This document shows, piece after piece, positions 19,141-27,926 of a stretch of 64,000 nt of DNA; the stretch's first letter is position 1; each line of letters begins with the position of its first letter. Made by a program: the position numbers and the translations under genes. The notes under the pieces were generated by a model. It saw nothing but the letters and a program-made list of their open reading frames with translations, was not told where the DNA came from and made no database searches. Source of the stretch: Mesorhizobium sp. ORS 3359 (GTDB lineage: Bacteria > Pseudomonadota > Alphaproteobacteria > Rhizobiales > Rhizobiaceae); contig CCNC01000180.1 in assembly GCA_000824845.1 (NCBI GenBank), positions 26,144 to 90,143 on the forward strand, given 5' to 3'.

Positions 19141-19426
19141 CTACCGTCGGCAGTCGGTCGGTGAACGTTCGTCGTGCGCATTGCCCATGTGCACATCGCT
19201 AGCGGCTCAGCAGGAGTTTCACTGTCACCGACTAGGCGGGGCAAGATGACTTGTGACGGCGGACCGAGCGCGTTGAGCAGAAACGGGAGTCCCGATGTCG
19301 CGAACATTGCGATAATTCTCTAAAAATGTGAGGCCGGCCCGACACACAGACGATTCCGGTTTGCTCATGGTCCATAGCGGCAAAGTAGGCTGCGCAATCA
19401 CGGAGAAACCGATTTTGTCTACGCAT
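19141..19426. other. Gap between the IS256 element and rhcU
   Basis: In other rhizobia rhcU is followed by nopC, nopA and rhcV. Here only 286 bp separate rhcU from the IS target site, and I see no remnant of those genes in them. Confidence 0.45.
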
Positions 19427-20461
19427 CTAGACTAAGCCGGCGGCATGGAGTGCTCTCGCGACGGGCTCAAAATACTGCATTGGAACAGGTTTCCCTAGCT
19501 TTGTCGTCTGGATGAGCTGACGCGCCAGGCCATCATCGTCGACAATACTTAGACGTAGAGCTTGCGCCGCTTCGAAGATAGGTGAAACAGCCTCGCCCTC
19601 GCCGCGGCAAACCAAGACCGGCACCCCAGTCTCGCCCCTCACGTAGCGCAGACCGACCAATATCGCCCGCCCTCTCAAGATCAATGTGGCGGACTTCACG
19701 CCAAGCGGAGGTTCGCCAGCCATCTCTTGACGTAGGCGACGTTGTTCACGCTTCAACTCTGGCGTACCTTCTTGTTCCTTCCTTTCGCGCTTGACCTCGG
19801 TCTCAGTCATGCGCATGTCGCGCAAAAACAACCAGCGCTGGAGCAGGAGATCGATCAAGCCGCCGACCAGAAGTGCACCACCACCAATCCCGACCAGCAG
19901 TTTCACCTCCGTAAAGACGAAGCCGAGGCACGAAATGCCGCAGACCGGCAGATAGATCATCGTTTTCCACATGCCCAGAATAGCAAAAAGAAAGATAGCG
20001 CCGAGGACTAATAGCTTCACCAGCGCCTTGCCAAGGTCGGTTAAGGAGCGCACCGTCACGATGCGCTTAAACCCTTGAAAAGGATTGATTTTTTCAAGCT
20101 TTGGCGCCATCGGCTCAAACGAGAAGAGTAGTCCACCGTTAGAGATGAATGCGGCCGAGACCGCCGCGGCGGCTACAGTTCCAAGCAGCGGGCCGACGGT
20201 CGTCACGGTGAGTTCGGTCAAGAGAATTAGCGCTTGCCCGACAGCAATATTGAAAGGCAGATTCTGGAGCTTGTCGGTCAACAAAACCGCTTCGATGCAT
20301 TTGTCTTCGATCGCGCTAGCTCTTAACCATAGATAGCCGAGACCGGCGCATGTGCCGACGGCGCGGACGAAATCGGTGTTGCGTGCAATCTGCCCCTTCT
20401 TGCGAGCTTCGCTTAGCTTCTTGTGAGTGCCCGGGTGTTTCTTCTCTTCGCTCGTGCTCAT
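19427..20461 (-). CDS. rhcU: RhcU/SctU, type III export apparatus switch protein
   Basis: A 344-residue FlhB/YscU-family inner-membrane protein, last gene of the nolB-rhcU block. The N-terminus has the family signature (KKLSEARKKGQIARNTDFVRA), four hydrophobic segments lie at about 72-110, 145-175, 180-207 and nearby, and a charged cytoplasmic linker follows (EVKRERKEQEGTPELKREQR). In most homologues the next segment contains the self-cleaving NPTH motif that sets substrate specificity; here the aligned stretch reads SATLILRGRAILVGLRY (about residues 257-273), without NPTH. The start overlaps the rhcT stop by 4 bases (ATGA), implying translational coupling. The product acts in the export gate and substrate switching. 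Confidence 0.93.
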   Translation of the reverse strand: MSTSEEKKHPGTHKKLSEARKKGQIARNTDFVRAVGTCAGLGYLWLRASAIEDKCIEAVLLTDKLQNLPFNIAVGQALILLTELTVTTVGPLLGTVAAAAVSAAFISNGGLLFSFEPMAPKLEKINPFQGFKRIVTVRSLTDLGKALVKLLVLGAIFLFAILGMWKTMIYLPVCGISCLGFVFTEVKLLVGIGGGALLVGGLIDLLLQRWLFLRDMRMTETEVKRERKEQEGTPELKREQRRLRQEMAGEPPLGVKSATLILRGRAILVGLRYVRGETGVPVLVCRGEGEAVSPIFEAAQALRLSIVDDDGLARQLIQTTKLGKPVPMQYFEPVARALHAAGLV

Positions 20462-21279
20462 TTCAGCATCTTTTCGAACGTCTCGAGCCCGCGGTTAGCC
20501 TGTGCGATATCTGACGCCATGGCGTCGATGAGATACGCAGTGTAGGTGACCATGATGATCGGAAAGCCGATATTTTTGATCGTCGGGGAAAGACGGTTCG
20601 ATTTGAGTTGCGGGGCAAAGCGGGCAAGGATCAATACCGAAATGTCAACTAGTAACAGAAAGGCCACGACAGGTCCGGCGACTAGTAAACTCGTCACCAT
20701 AATCCGGTCGAGAAGTGCGATTAATTCCATTGCCCCTTGTGAGGTCAGGGCGGGATGAAATTGATATACGGGCCAGATTGAGTAGCTGCCATAAAGGGCG
20801 CTGATCATGATCTGCAGGCCGTCCGATGCGACGAAGATCGTGATTGCTGTGATTCCGAGAAAAAGTCCCATCGCGGATGCCTGAGTGTTCGTCGCAGGGT
20901 CTACCGGACCGACTTGGCTGGTGATGCCGCGCTGGGTGTCGACAAGCTCACCGGCCGCCTGGAGGCTCCATATCGGGATTCCGAGTGGAATCCCAAGTAG
21001 CAGGCCGACAAAGATCTCCTTCAAACCGAGCAGTGTCACTTGGATGAAACGGGTATCAGCATCGAGCAGCTGTAATCCGTCTCTGATGGGTGCCAAGCAC
21101 GGTAGCCCGAACGCGACCGCAAGGCATGTTCTGATTAGCCCGCCAAGTTGAGACCGCGTAAATACAGGCAGGACCAGCATAATGCCGACAGGGCGAGCCG
21201 CAGCAAGACCGGCGGCGATGATGAGTTCGATGGCCGCATGGATGATCATTTGGGCATCGGCGGGTGACGAACCAGACAT
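20458..21279 (-). CDS. rhcT: RhcT/SctT, type III export gate membrane protein
   Basis: A 273-residue, strongly hydrophobic protein of the FliR/YscT/SctT family. Landmarks include ARPVGIMLVLPVFTRSQLGG near the N-terminus, GLLLGIPLGIPIWSLQAAGELVDTQRG in the middle (the conserved SctT segment ending in a G-x-x-x-D-x-Q-R-G core) and several membrane segments. With SctR and SctS it forms the export pore complex in the inner membrane. It begins 8 bases after the rhcS stop and overlaps rhcU by 4 bases, so it is one of the tightly packed core operon genes. Confidence 0.95.
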   Translation of the reverse strand: MSGSSPADAQMIIHAAIELIIAAGLAAARPVGIMLVLPVFTRSQLGGLIRTCLAVAFGLPCLAPIRDGLQLLDADTRFIQVTLLGLKEIFVGLLLGIPLGIPIWSLQAAGELVDTQRGITSQVGPVDPATNTQASAMGLFLGITAITIFVASDGLQIMISALYGSYSIWPVYQFHPALTSQGAMELIALLDRIMVTSLLVAGPVVAFLLLVDISVLILARFAPQLKSNRLSPTIKNIGFPIIMVTYTAYLIDAMASDIAQANRGLETFEKMLK

Positions 21280-21287
21280 AATGAAGG

Positions 21288-21563
21288 CTAGTGACTCGGT
21301 ATAATCGCGGGAAACTGTGAGAACACGTAATCGGCTTGCTCGATGAGCGGAGCGGTTAGCACAGGAGCAAACAGAGCAAGGATCGCAACAACGACCAATA
21401 GTTTCACTGTCAGGTGCAAGGTTTCATCCTGAATCTGTGTTGCCGCCTGGATAATACCGATGCCAAGGCCGACAATCACAGCGGCAATAAGTGGCGGCAG
21501 AACCCAAATCATGAAAACGATTAAGGTTTGGCTTATTTGGGCTACAATGCTGGCCTCATCCAT
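21288..21563 (-). CDS. rhcS: RhcS/SctS, type III export gate small subunit
   Basis: A 91-residue protein of the FliQ/YscS/SctS family with two hydrophobic helices (about 13-38 and 48-72) and the conserved stretch ATQIQDETLHLTVKLL between them. The ATG at 21563 (MDEASIVAQISQ) is chosen over upstream in-frame codons because it lies 2 bases after the rhcR stop and gives the family length. It is part of the SctRST export pore. Confidence 0.95.
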   Translation of the reverse strand: MDEASIVAQISQTLIVFMIWVLPPLIAAVIVGLGIGIIQAATQIQDETLHLTVKLLVVVAILALFAPVLTAPLIEQADYVFSQFPAIIPSH

Positions 21564-21565
21564 GG

Positions 21566-22231
21566 TCAACCTCCCGGCGTTGTATAACTCAACACAAGCC
21601 CTTGCGTTAGTCGGGACCAACCATCGATAGTAACAAATATAAATAGTTTGAAAGGGACAGCTATCATTGTTGGGGAGACCATTGACATGCCCATCGCCAT
21701 CAAAATCGTCGTTACGATGAGGTCGATGCATATAAACGGAAGATAAAGAAGAAAGCCAATTTCGAAAGCACGCTTGAGTTCTGAAATTAGAAAGGACGGT
21801 ACGAGAATGGCGAAATCATCAGGTGTCGTCCTGGCGCGCATTTCCTCAGGCCAGACTTGCTTGGTCGAAGATAGGAAAAATCGGCGCTGCTCTTCGCTTG
21901 TGAACTTCTTTAGATAGTCACGCAAAGGCTCTCGTGCCTCTTCACCAGCGGCAACCCAGTCATCGAAGGATTGATAGTGGAGCTTCGGGTCCGTGACGCG
22001 CGCATAGGTCTGCTCGATAACAGGCGCGCTAACGAAAACGGTGAGAATTAATGCCGTCGCGTAAAGAACTATATTCGGGGGTATCGTCTGCGTCCCGAGA
22101 GCGTTGCGGACGAGGAATAGAACCACTGATATCTTTATAAAGGCCGTGGTTGTGACGACTGTGAGCAGCAGCAGACCCAGTCCAGCCGTAACCGCAAGAA
22201 GCGCCGGGATCCCTAGTTGAATCTCACTCAT
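21566..22231 (-). CDS. rhcR: RhcR/SctR, type III export gate protein
   Basis: A 221-residue FliP/YscR/SctR-family membrane protein. The ATG at 22231 (MSEIQLGIPALLAV) is used instead of an upstream codon because it fits the family and overlaps the rhcQ end by only 8 bases. Diagnostic segments are TAFIKISVVLFLVRNALGTQTIPPN, the charged cytoplasmic region with DDFAILVPSFLISELKRAFEIGFLLYLPF, and the C-terminal ILMAMGMSMVSPTMIAVPFKLFIF. It forms the core of the export pore together with RhcS and RhcT. Confidence 0.96.
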   Translation of the reverse strand: MSEIQLGIPALLAVTAGLGLLLLTVVTTTAFIKISVVLFLVRNALGTQTIPPNIVLYATALILTVFVSAPVIEQTYARVTDPKLHYQSFDDWVAAGEEAREPLRDYLKKFTSEEQRRFFLSSTKQVWPEEMRARTTPDDFAILVPSFLISELKRAFEIGFLLYLPFICIDLIVTTILMAMGMSMVSPTMIAVPFKLFIFVTIDGWSRLTQGLVLSYTTPGG

Positions 22232-23303
22232 TGCAAGCCAACCTGCCACGTAGCCTGATGCCAAGCTCGTCGCCGATGCGCACGATGTCGCCACGGCCGA
22301 TACGCCGGCCGTTGGCAACTATATCGATCGGACCGTCGACCGGCCGATTGAGTTCGAAGACATGCCCTTCGCCTGCATTCCTCAGTTCCCCCAGCGGCAT
22401 CAGCCAGCGGCCGCATTCAAAAACCAGAGTGATTTCGATATCGTCGAGCTCGGCATCCGATGGCCCTTGCTGCAATTCCGGTTCTGTCATGATGTGCGCA
22501 TACTCCAAAGGGCATGGTTGCGGGCGGAAAGGCCCCCGCAGGATCAGGCTGTCGTCCGCAACATCTGCCACGGCCCAGAGCCGGCCCGCAGAGAGGATGA
22601 CCTGATCGCGGTGGAACGGTAATACGTCTGGTATCAAAGCATCACCGGCAGAAGTTTTGCGAATAAGCGCCGCCGGAACGCAAAGCGAGCCGATCTTTCC
22701 TGCAACCAGGATCGGGAGCTCAGCGGGTAATTCGCAGGGTTGTCGCGGCAGCTGTCGAATCAGATCCCCCAGGGCGTGGAACGCGAACGGCACCGGGCCA
22801 TCGAGAGGCGAGAATAAGCACAGACGAGCTTTGCCGTTAATCGGGCCGCAGGCGACGTCGTATTCGAGATAGGGAGGTGGCATGGTGGTTTCGCGCAGCT
22901 GAGCCAGTTGCACGTCCTGCCCCGTCTGAGCCTCGAGCCGAGCGATAAGCGGCTCAAGTGCGAGTTCGAGAACGAGTGAACCGGTTGGCTCGGAAGGTAG
23001 GCCAATGCCGCTCTGCACGGTCGAGATGAGCCTCTCTATCAGTGCGCGGGAGATCGACAAGACGATCGTCTCATCTCCGAGCCGCCAAATGCACTCGAGC
23101 ATTGGGATGGGAAGCGATTCCGGCTGCCAGACAAGCCGTCCCATTCGCACCGATAGCGGCTCGTCGCCGAGCCGGCACTGAAAAGGCGTGCGGGGGTGTG
23201 CGCACTCGTTGAGCCACGAAACGACGTCGTGGGACAGACTTAGCTTTGGCTTCAGGGAATCGTGCGTGCTCAATGTGTTTTCGGCCCTACAAGACGGCAC
23301 CAT
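22224..23303 (-). CDS. rhcQ: RhcQ/SctQ, type III C-ring (sorting platform) protein
   Basis: A 359-residue YscQ/HrcQ-type protein. The last 75 residues form a SpoA (FliN/SctQ C-terminal) domain: DDIEITLVFECGRWLMPLGEL, then VFELNRPVDGPIDIVANGRRIGRGDIVRIGDELGIRL. The first 250 residues are the variable N-terminal region. It builds the cytoplasmic ring that receives effector and chaperone complexes and positions the RhcN ATPase. It follows the SctO-like gene and overlaps rhcR by 8 bases. Confidence 0.92.
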   Translation of the reverse strand: MVPSCRAENTLSTHDSLKPKLSLSHDVVSWLNECAHPRTPFQCRLGDEPLSVRMGRLVWQPESLPIPMLECIWRLGDETIVLSISRALIERLISTVQSGIGLPSEPTGSLVLELALEPLIARLEAQTGQDVQLAQLRETTMPPPYLEYDVACGPINGKARLCLFSPLDGPVPFAFHALGDLIRQLPRQPCELPAELPILVAGKIGSLCVPAALIRKTSAGDALIPDVLPFHRDQVILSAGRLWAVADVADDSLILRGPFRPQPCPLEYAHIMTEPELQQGPSDAELDDIEITLVFECGRWLMPLGELRNAGEGHVFELNRPVDGPIDIVANGRRIGRGDIVRIGDELGIRLRGRLACNE

Positions 23304-23331
23304 TGCGACACGACAAGAATACTAGTGGTCA

Positions 23332-23844
23332 TCAGATTGACTTGCCCGCCACCTCGGTGAGCGAGACACTCGCGTACCGAAGCAGGATCTCATCGTCGGC
23401 CTCCGTCTCGGCTGCGGTCTGAGAGCGGATATCGACGCCGCGCCGGACGTCGTCCTCGATTTGTTGCCACTTGTTCCTTGCCGCCGAACAGCTGATCCAG
23501 AGCGACCTTGCCTCAGACGCCGCTGTCTCGGCCTGTTCTTGAGCGATGCAGGCGTTATCAAGCGTCTTTCGCCTCAAGGCGACCTCAGCCTCAAGCCGCT
23601 CTATGTGGAGGTGGCCTTGATCGAGCGCCTGGATGGACAAGGCATCAAGCGTTGCAAACCGTTGGTAAAGCCCCATCTCCGCCCTTGCGCAGTGTTGCTG
23701 TGCGATTGCAAGCTCGCGGGAAGCATGCTGTGCGGCCTCGGCCGCTAAGTGGGCCTTGGCTTCCTTTTTGGACAGCTCACGAAAGGCGCTACGTTCTCGC
23801 ATATCCTTCAAACGCCGCAAGCTCGTAGCGTGGAAACAATTCAT
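23332..23844 (-). CDS. SctO-type stalk protein (Y4yJ-like)
   Basis: A 170-residue, highly charged, coiled-coil protein between rhcN and rhcQ. The ATG at 23844 (MNCFHATSLRRLKDMRERSAF) overlaps the rhcN stop in an ATGA pattern; an upstream in-frame codon at 23865 is less likely. In type III systems this position holds the FliJ/YscO/SctO stalk, which links the ATPase to the export gate. The sequence fits: long Ala/Glu/Arg helices without membrane segments. Assignment rests on position and coiled-coil character, since the family is poorly conserved. Confidence 0.82.
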   Translation of the reverse strand: MNCFHATSLRRLKDMRERSAFRELSKKEAKAHLAAEAAQHASRELAIAQQHCARAEMGLYQRFATLDALSIQALDQGHLHIERLEAEVALRRKTLDNACIAQEQAETAASEARSLWISCSAARNKWQQIEDDVRRGVDIRSQTAAETEADDEILLRYASVSLTEVAGKSI

Positions 23845-25199
23845 TCGGTCAGCTGCAACATCCATGCGACGGTTTCCTCAAAGTCGCTCGCCTCGTCTTG
23901 TCCCTGGCGCAAAAATTCCTGCAGGTCGCCGATCGAATCGATAGCCCTGTCGGTAAGCGGATCGTTGCCTTGCTTGTACTCGCCGACCTTGACCAAAAAC
24001 TCGGACTCGGCGTAGCGCGAGAGGAGATCACGGAACGTAGATGCCGCCTCGCGATGTGCCATAGGCACGACCGCATCCATTACGCGGCTGCGACTTTGGA
24101 GCACATCGATCGCGGGGAAATGGGATCGCGCAGCGATGGTGCGTGAGAGGACGACATGGCCATCGAGAATGCCGCGCGATTCTTCTGCGATGGGATCCCC
24201 CATGCCGTCACCTTCGACAAGCACTGTATAGAAGGCCGTAATTGAGCCACGCTCACCCATGCCCGCGCGCTCCAGCAGGCCTGGCAGCATGGCAAACACG
24301 GAAGGCGGAAAGCCTCGCCGGGTCGGCGGCTCGCCCGCAGCAAGTCCGATTTCGCGCATGGCCCGGCAAAAGCGCGTCAAGGAATCCATCATTAGAACGA
24401 CGCGTTGCCCTTGTTCACGAAAATGTTCGGCAAGCGCGCTTGCCATGTGAGCACATTGCGCCCGCTCCATGGCCGAGCGGTCGGATGTTTCGACCACAAC
24501 GATCGTACGACGAAGAGCCGCTTCCCCAAGGTGTCGCTCAACGAATTCGCGCACTTCGCGCCCGCGCTCGCCAATGAGGGCAATTATGTTAACATCGGCC
24601 GCCGCGCCCTTTATGATCTGCGATAGTAATGTTGACTTGCCGCAACCAGGCTCTCCATAGATCCCAATCCGCTGGCCTTCGCCGCACGTCAGGAGACCAT
24701 CCAAGGCGCGGATGCCAAGTGGGAATGGTCGCTCGATCATGCGCCTTGTCATGGGATTGGGCGCCTTGCCCCGAAGCGGGCGCGTTTGGTCGGCTTTGAG
24801 AGCGCCTTTGCCGTCGAGGGGACGGCCAAAGCTGTCGATCACGCGGCCAAGCAAATCGGGGCCGACCGGCACTTCATGCATTCGACCGCTAGCGACCACT
24901 TCTGCGCGACTGGACAGGCCCACCATGTCACCGATCGGGGTGAGCAGCACGCCATCTTGAAGGAAACCGATCACCTCGGCTTCGAGAGAACGTCCGGTGC
25001 GCGGATCCTGCAGCAGACAAAGTTCCCCAATTCGAGCATCCGGCAACACGGCATGGAGAACAGTACCGACGGCCCTAGTTAGGCGTCCGCGCACGACACG
25101 GGTGTCGATATGCTTTGCCGTCGCTCTCACAGACGAGAGCGCCGCATCCAGTGTCCTGTCTACAGCTGGACTGTTGTGTTGTGGTAGCAGTTTGGTCAC
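23841..25199 (-). CDS. rhcN: RhcN/SctN, type III secretion ATPase
   Basis: A 452-residue F1/FliI-type ATPase. The Walker A motif GEPGCGKST lies at residues 182-190, Walker B at VVLMMDSLTRFCRAMREIGLA, and family segments IALIGERGREVREF, GEPPTRRGFPPSVFAMLPGLLERAG and GSITAFYTVLVEGDGMGDPIAEESRGILDGHVVLSR follow. The C-terminal domain probably binds chaperone-effector complexes. It powers unfolding and release of substrates at the base of the secretion apparatus. The gene begins 12 bases after the nolV stop and overlaps the SctO-like gene by 4 bases. Confidence 0.97.
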   Translation of the reverse strand: MTKLLPQHNSPAVDRTLDAALSSVRATAKHIDTRVVRGRLTRAVGTVLHAVLPDARIGELCLLQDPRTGRSLEAEVIGFLQDGVLLTPIGDMVGLSSRAEVVASGRMHEVPVGPDLLGRVIDSFGRPLDGKGALKADQTRPLRGKAPNPMTRRMIERPFPLGIRALDGLLTCGEGQRIGIYGEPGCGKSTLLSQIIKGAAADVNIIALIGERGREVREFVERHLGEAALRRTIVVVETSDRSAMERAQCAHMASALAEHFREQGQRVVLMMDSLTRFCRAMREIGLAAGEPPTRRGFPPSVFAMLPGLLERAGMGERGSITAFYTVLVEGDGMGDPIAEESRGILDGHVVLSRTIAARSHFPAIDVLQSRSRVMDAVVPMAHREAASTFRDLLSRYAESEFLVKVGEYKQGNDPLTDRAIDSIGDLQEFLRQGQDEASDFEETVAWMLQLTE

Positions 25200-25211
25200 A
25201 GCTCGCCTTGT

Positions 25212-25817
25212 TTAGCACTGCAATCCAAAGCCGAGGCGCAGCGCCCGGAATTGCGCATCAAGTCCAAGATCGACATTGCCATAGTCGCTCCACAGCACGC
25301 ATTGCTGCGGCGACAGCGCCGGATCCGGATCAACTCGAACTTTCGGCCGGCCTTCCCGTCCGTCGTATGTAGCGAACTCGCCTGCGACGGCATCGACTTG
25401 CGTCGGACACACCTTAAGGCGGACTTCCGCACCGCCTGTCCGGTCGATCGCGTGACGAACGGCGCTCACCAACAGCTCACCAGGGTCGAAAGCGCCCAGC
25501 AGGTCGCTTACGATCTCCATGACGAGTTGTGGCAATTGCTGCTCCAGGGCTGTCCTTTGGCGTGCCGCTTCAGAGACCGACTGCGCGATCAGCCGCGCCA
25601 TTTCCTCAGCGCCACGATTCATCCCCTCACTACGTCCGCGCTCCCGTTCCCGCTGATATGCTATGCGCGCCCAGTTGCGAACCCGCAGCAGATACCGTTC
25701 CGCCGCCGCGCGCGCCTCAAAGGCACTGTGCCAGATTTCGAGCTCACTGGCCGGGACCAGCGGCCCGACGGGGCGCATCCGCGGAGCGACCGGAGCTTCG
25801 ATATCGTCGAGCGTCAT
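25212..25817 (-). CDS. nolV: NolV/RhcL, SctL-type ATPase regulator
   Basis: A 201-residue protein in the nolV position. It resembles the HrpE/YscL/FliH family: an N-terminal coiled helix (EARAAAERYLLRVRNWARIAYQRERERGRSEG) followed by a C-terminal domain (IVSDLLGAFDPGELLVSAVRHAIDRTGGAEVRLKVCPTQVD). SctL proteins dimerise, bind the ATPase and connect it to the C-ring. Start ATG overlaps the nolU stop by 4 bases (ATGA), and rhcN follows after 12 bases. Confidence 0.92.
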   Translation of the reverse strand: MTLDDIEAPVAPRMRPVGPLVPASELEIWHSAFEARAAAERYLLRVRNWARIAYQRERERGRSEGMNRGAEEMARLIAQSVSEAARQRTALEQQLPQLVMEIVSDLLGAFDPGELLVSAVRHAIDRTGGAEVRLKVCPTQVDAVAGEFATYDGREGRPKVRVDPDPALSPQQCVLWSDYGNVDLGLDAQFRALRLGFGLQC

Positions 25818-26446
25818 ATCGCAGGGACCTCAGTCGTCAGATGAGCCAGCACAAGCGAAAACAATTGGTCTGCCGCATGGCGGTATTCGGTCGCAGGATT
25901 CTCGGCCGCGGTCCCGACGGGCAAGCGTAGGAACACCCTGTGGCGGTCGAGCAAAGAATGCCCATCGAGCCAAACCCCAAGACAGGCTAATCCATCGTGT
26001 TCAATCTGTCGGGCGAGTTTTTGCGGATCCGCGATCAAGCTGGTTGAGATCGCCTGCGCCTGGTGTCGGATACCAAACGTATGCGCTTCAGCGCCGATAC
26101 GTTCGATCAGAACGGTAACTTCAGGCTTGGAAACCAGCTTCAGCAGCGAACGGGCATGCCAGATACTACCGGCAAACACAGCAGCTTGGCGCGGATCATG
26201 CCCGTGCAGAAGGTCCGACCCCCAGACGCTGCCATTCAGGTCCATTCCATCGTCGAGGAGCAATTTTGCCAGTCTTGGCTGCAGTCTTTGGTTGTTCTGC
26301 AGCCGCACCAACGTCGCAGCCGACAAAGCTGGGTCAAGGCGTGCAGCAAGGCGGGTCGGATGGGTTGAAGCGGCAAGCTCGCCCAAGACCGTAAAAGGCA
26401 ATTTGAACGAGTCATTGCGTTTGAGGGTCTGCATCCGTATTGGCAT
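25814..26446 (-). CDS. nolU: NolU, SctK-like sorting platform component
   Basis: A 210-residue protein between nolT and nolV, the rhizobial nolU position. The sequence includes HPTRLAARLDPALSAATLVRLQNNQRLQPRLAKLLLDDGMD and LPVGTAAENPATEYRHAADQLFSLVLAHL. It lacks membrane segments or catalytic motifs. NolU is generally placed in the YscK/SctK group, a cytoplasmic pod of the sorting platform; that role is inferred from family and position. It starts 12 bases after the nolT stop. Confidence 0.88.
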   Translation of the reverse strand: MPIRMQTLKRNDSFKLPFTVLGELAASTHPTRLAARLDPALSAATLVRLQNNQRLQPRLAKLLLDDGMDLNGSVWGSDLLHGHDPRQAAVFAGSIWHARSLLKLVSKPEVTVLIERIGAEAHTFGIRHQAQAISTSLIADPQKLARQIEHDGLACLGVWLDGHSLLDRHRVFLRLPVGTAAENPATEYRHAADQLFSLVLAHLTTEVPAI

Positions 26447-26458
26447 TCGGAATACCTC

Positions 26459-27304
26459 CTATGCGGCATCGCCGATGGTGTTTTTTCGAGCGGCCCCGAT
26501 CGCTGAAACACCCGAGCGCCCCTCGAGCCTTGCTCGTTGCGATGGCTGCCTCCGCCTATAGACAAGAGAACTGGCCAAGTAGGACAGCACCGCGAATACT
26601 GCCACGGCGAGCCCCACAATGACCGCCAGAAGTGGCACCGGAATTGATTTAGCTGCTTGGGTCGAGGCAGGCCGTTGCTCGACTGCCGGCCGTTCCGCCG
26701 GCACGAATACGACCTCTACCTTGTCGTACGACAAGCCTTGGATGCTGTTTGCAACGAGCATCTTTATCTGCGGCAGCAAAGCCGAGACATTTATGTTGGC
26801 ATCGTGCCGGACGAATACCGAGGCCGAGGATGGTGTGGCGCGCTCCCGCAACAGGTCGTTGTCAGGCAAAACAACATGGACACGTGCTGAGAAAACGCCG
26901 TCGATTTCGCTAATGGTATGCGACAATTCTTCGTTCAACGCATAGACGTAACGGGCGCGCTCCTCGGTCGGCGAGGCAATGAGGCCTGATCCTTGGAAAA
27001 TTTCGCCGAGATTCTTGAACACTTGACGCGGCAGCCCCTTCGCATTCAACAGGTTGATTGAGAAGGCAACCTGCTCATTTTCGACCTGGAGCGTGCTGGT
27101 CCCATCCTTGGCGGCGACGCGGACCGCATCCACGCCGTTGTCAAGCAAAATCGCGAGCATCTCATTGGCATCGCGTTCCTGCAATTTTGTGTAGAGATCG
27201 TCCTTGCAACCACTCAGAATCAAGAGTAGCGGCAAAACACAAGGACACGATCGCCGACCAGGCGGGCGGCGATCAATGCCTTCGCCGTGCGGTGACGCGA
27301 TCAT
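26459..27304 (-). CDS. nolT: NolT/RhcJ, SctJ inner-ring lipoprotein
   Basis: A 281-residue YscJ/PrgK-type lipoprotein. The signal peptide ends in a lipobox (LILSGC, Cys at about residue 33), followed by the ring-building domains: DANEMLAILLDNGVDAVRVAAKDG, NAKGLPRQVFKNLGEIFQGSGLIASPTEERARYVYALNEELSHTISEIDGV and VFVRHDANINVSALLPQIKMLVANSIQGLSYDKVEVVF. A C-terminal membrane helix (LLAVIVGLAVAVFAVLSYLA) anchors it. It forms the inner-membrane ring of the basal body. It is separated from nolB by 9 bases. Confidence 0.95.
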   Translation of the reverse strand: MIASPHGEGIDRRPPGRRSCPCVLPLLLILSGCKDDLYTKLQERDANEMLAILLDNGVDAVRVAAKDGTSTLQVENEQVAFSINLLNAKGLPRQVFKNLGEIFQGSGLIASPTEERARYVYALNEELSHTISEIDGVFSARVHVVLPDNDLLRERATPSSASVFVRHDANINVSALLPQIKMLVANSIQGLSYDKVEVVFVPAERPAVEQRPASTQAAKSIPVPLLAVIVGLAVAVFAVLSYLASSLVYRRRQPSQRARLEGRSGVSAIGAARKNTIGDAA

Positions 27305-27313
27305 GCGCCTCGT

Positions 27314-27826
27314 TCATCCTTGTTTTATTAACGTGTTCACGGATGATGTAGCTCCGCTGATACTCTTGGTGACAAGGGAAACCTCAGTAACGGCACTGTA
27401 TACTTCCCGCAGACCAGCAATCATCGCTTCGTAATTCTCCCTTCCTGGCGGAGCGCCTGACATGCGCATTCCCGACCCTGCTTGGGAAGGAAACTGCTCC
27501 GCCGGCCCGGGTAGGACGTCCTTCACAAGGGGTACCTCTTGGTCGGGCGTGGCAGGTGCCACGGCATTGTCCCTGTACAGCGATGAAAGGGTCTGGAGCA
27601 CGCGGTCGCCCAACGGGCTCGTTTCGCTTGTCGCGCGCGAAACCTCCAGGACTGGAGCAACAGGCCCCGCCCCCGCCGTCGCCGACGGGCCATCGTTCTT
27701 AATCGAGGCGGCTGCCTCTACAAGTGCGCACTCAAACTGGGCATGCTCGCCGCACGCCGACGTTGCCCCCACCCTAGACAGGTTGTCGGCAAAATTGGCA
27801 GAGATGGACGTAACACCAATTGTCAT
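27314..27826 (-). CDS. nolB: NolB (NopB), secreted pilus-associated component
   Basis: A 170-residue protein at the head of the secretion operon. It starts MTIGVTSISANFADNLSRVG, is rich in Ala, Ser and Pro, and has no signal peptide, as expected for a type III substrate. The C-terminal part (GRENYEAMIAGLREVYSAVTEVSLVTKSISGATSSVNTLIKQG) is helical, resembling an inner-rod or needle-type subunit. In strain NGR234 the nolB product is secreted and associated with surface pili. A tts box lies 70 bp upstream on the same strand. Confidence 0.88.
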   Translation of the reverse strand: MTIGVTSISANFADNLSRVGATSACGEHAQFECALVEAAASIKNDGPSATAGAGPVAPVLEVSRATSETSPLGDRVLQTLSSLYRDNAVAPATPDQEVPLVKDVLPGPAEQFPSQAGSGMRMSGAPPGRENYEAMIAGLREVYSAVTEVSLVTKSISGATSSVNTLIKQG

Positions 27827-27896
27827 GCAAAGACTCAGTTGTTCTGTTTGAGTGTGATGAGTTGATCGTTCATCACCTGCTATCGAGCTGCTGTCC

Positions 27897-27926
27897 TAGG
27901 GACGCCAACTGACCACAAGCTGACGA
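27897..27926 (-). promoter_or_regulatory. tts box for the nolB-rhcU operon
   Basis: On the minus strand the sequence is TTCGTCAGCTTGTGGTCAGT, with the GTCAGCTTGT half perfectly conserved relative to the TtsI-binding pattern. It ends about 70 bp before the nolB start. With no larger gaps in the operon downstream, this box probably controls all eleven genes. Confidence 0.7.
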
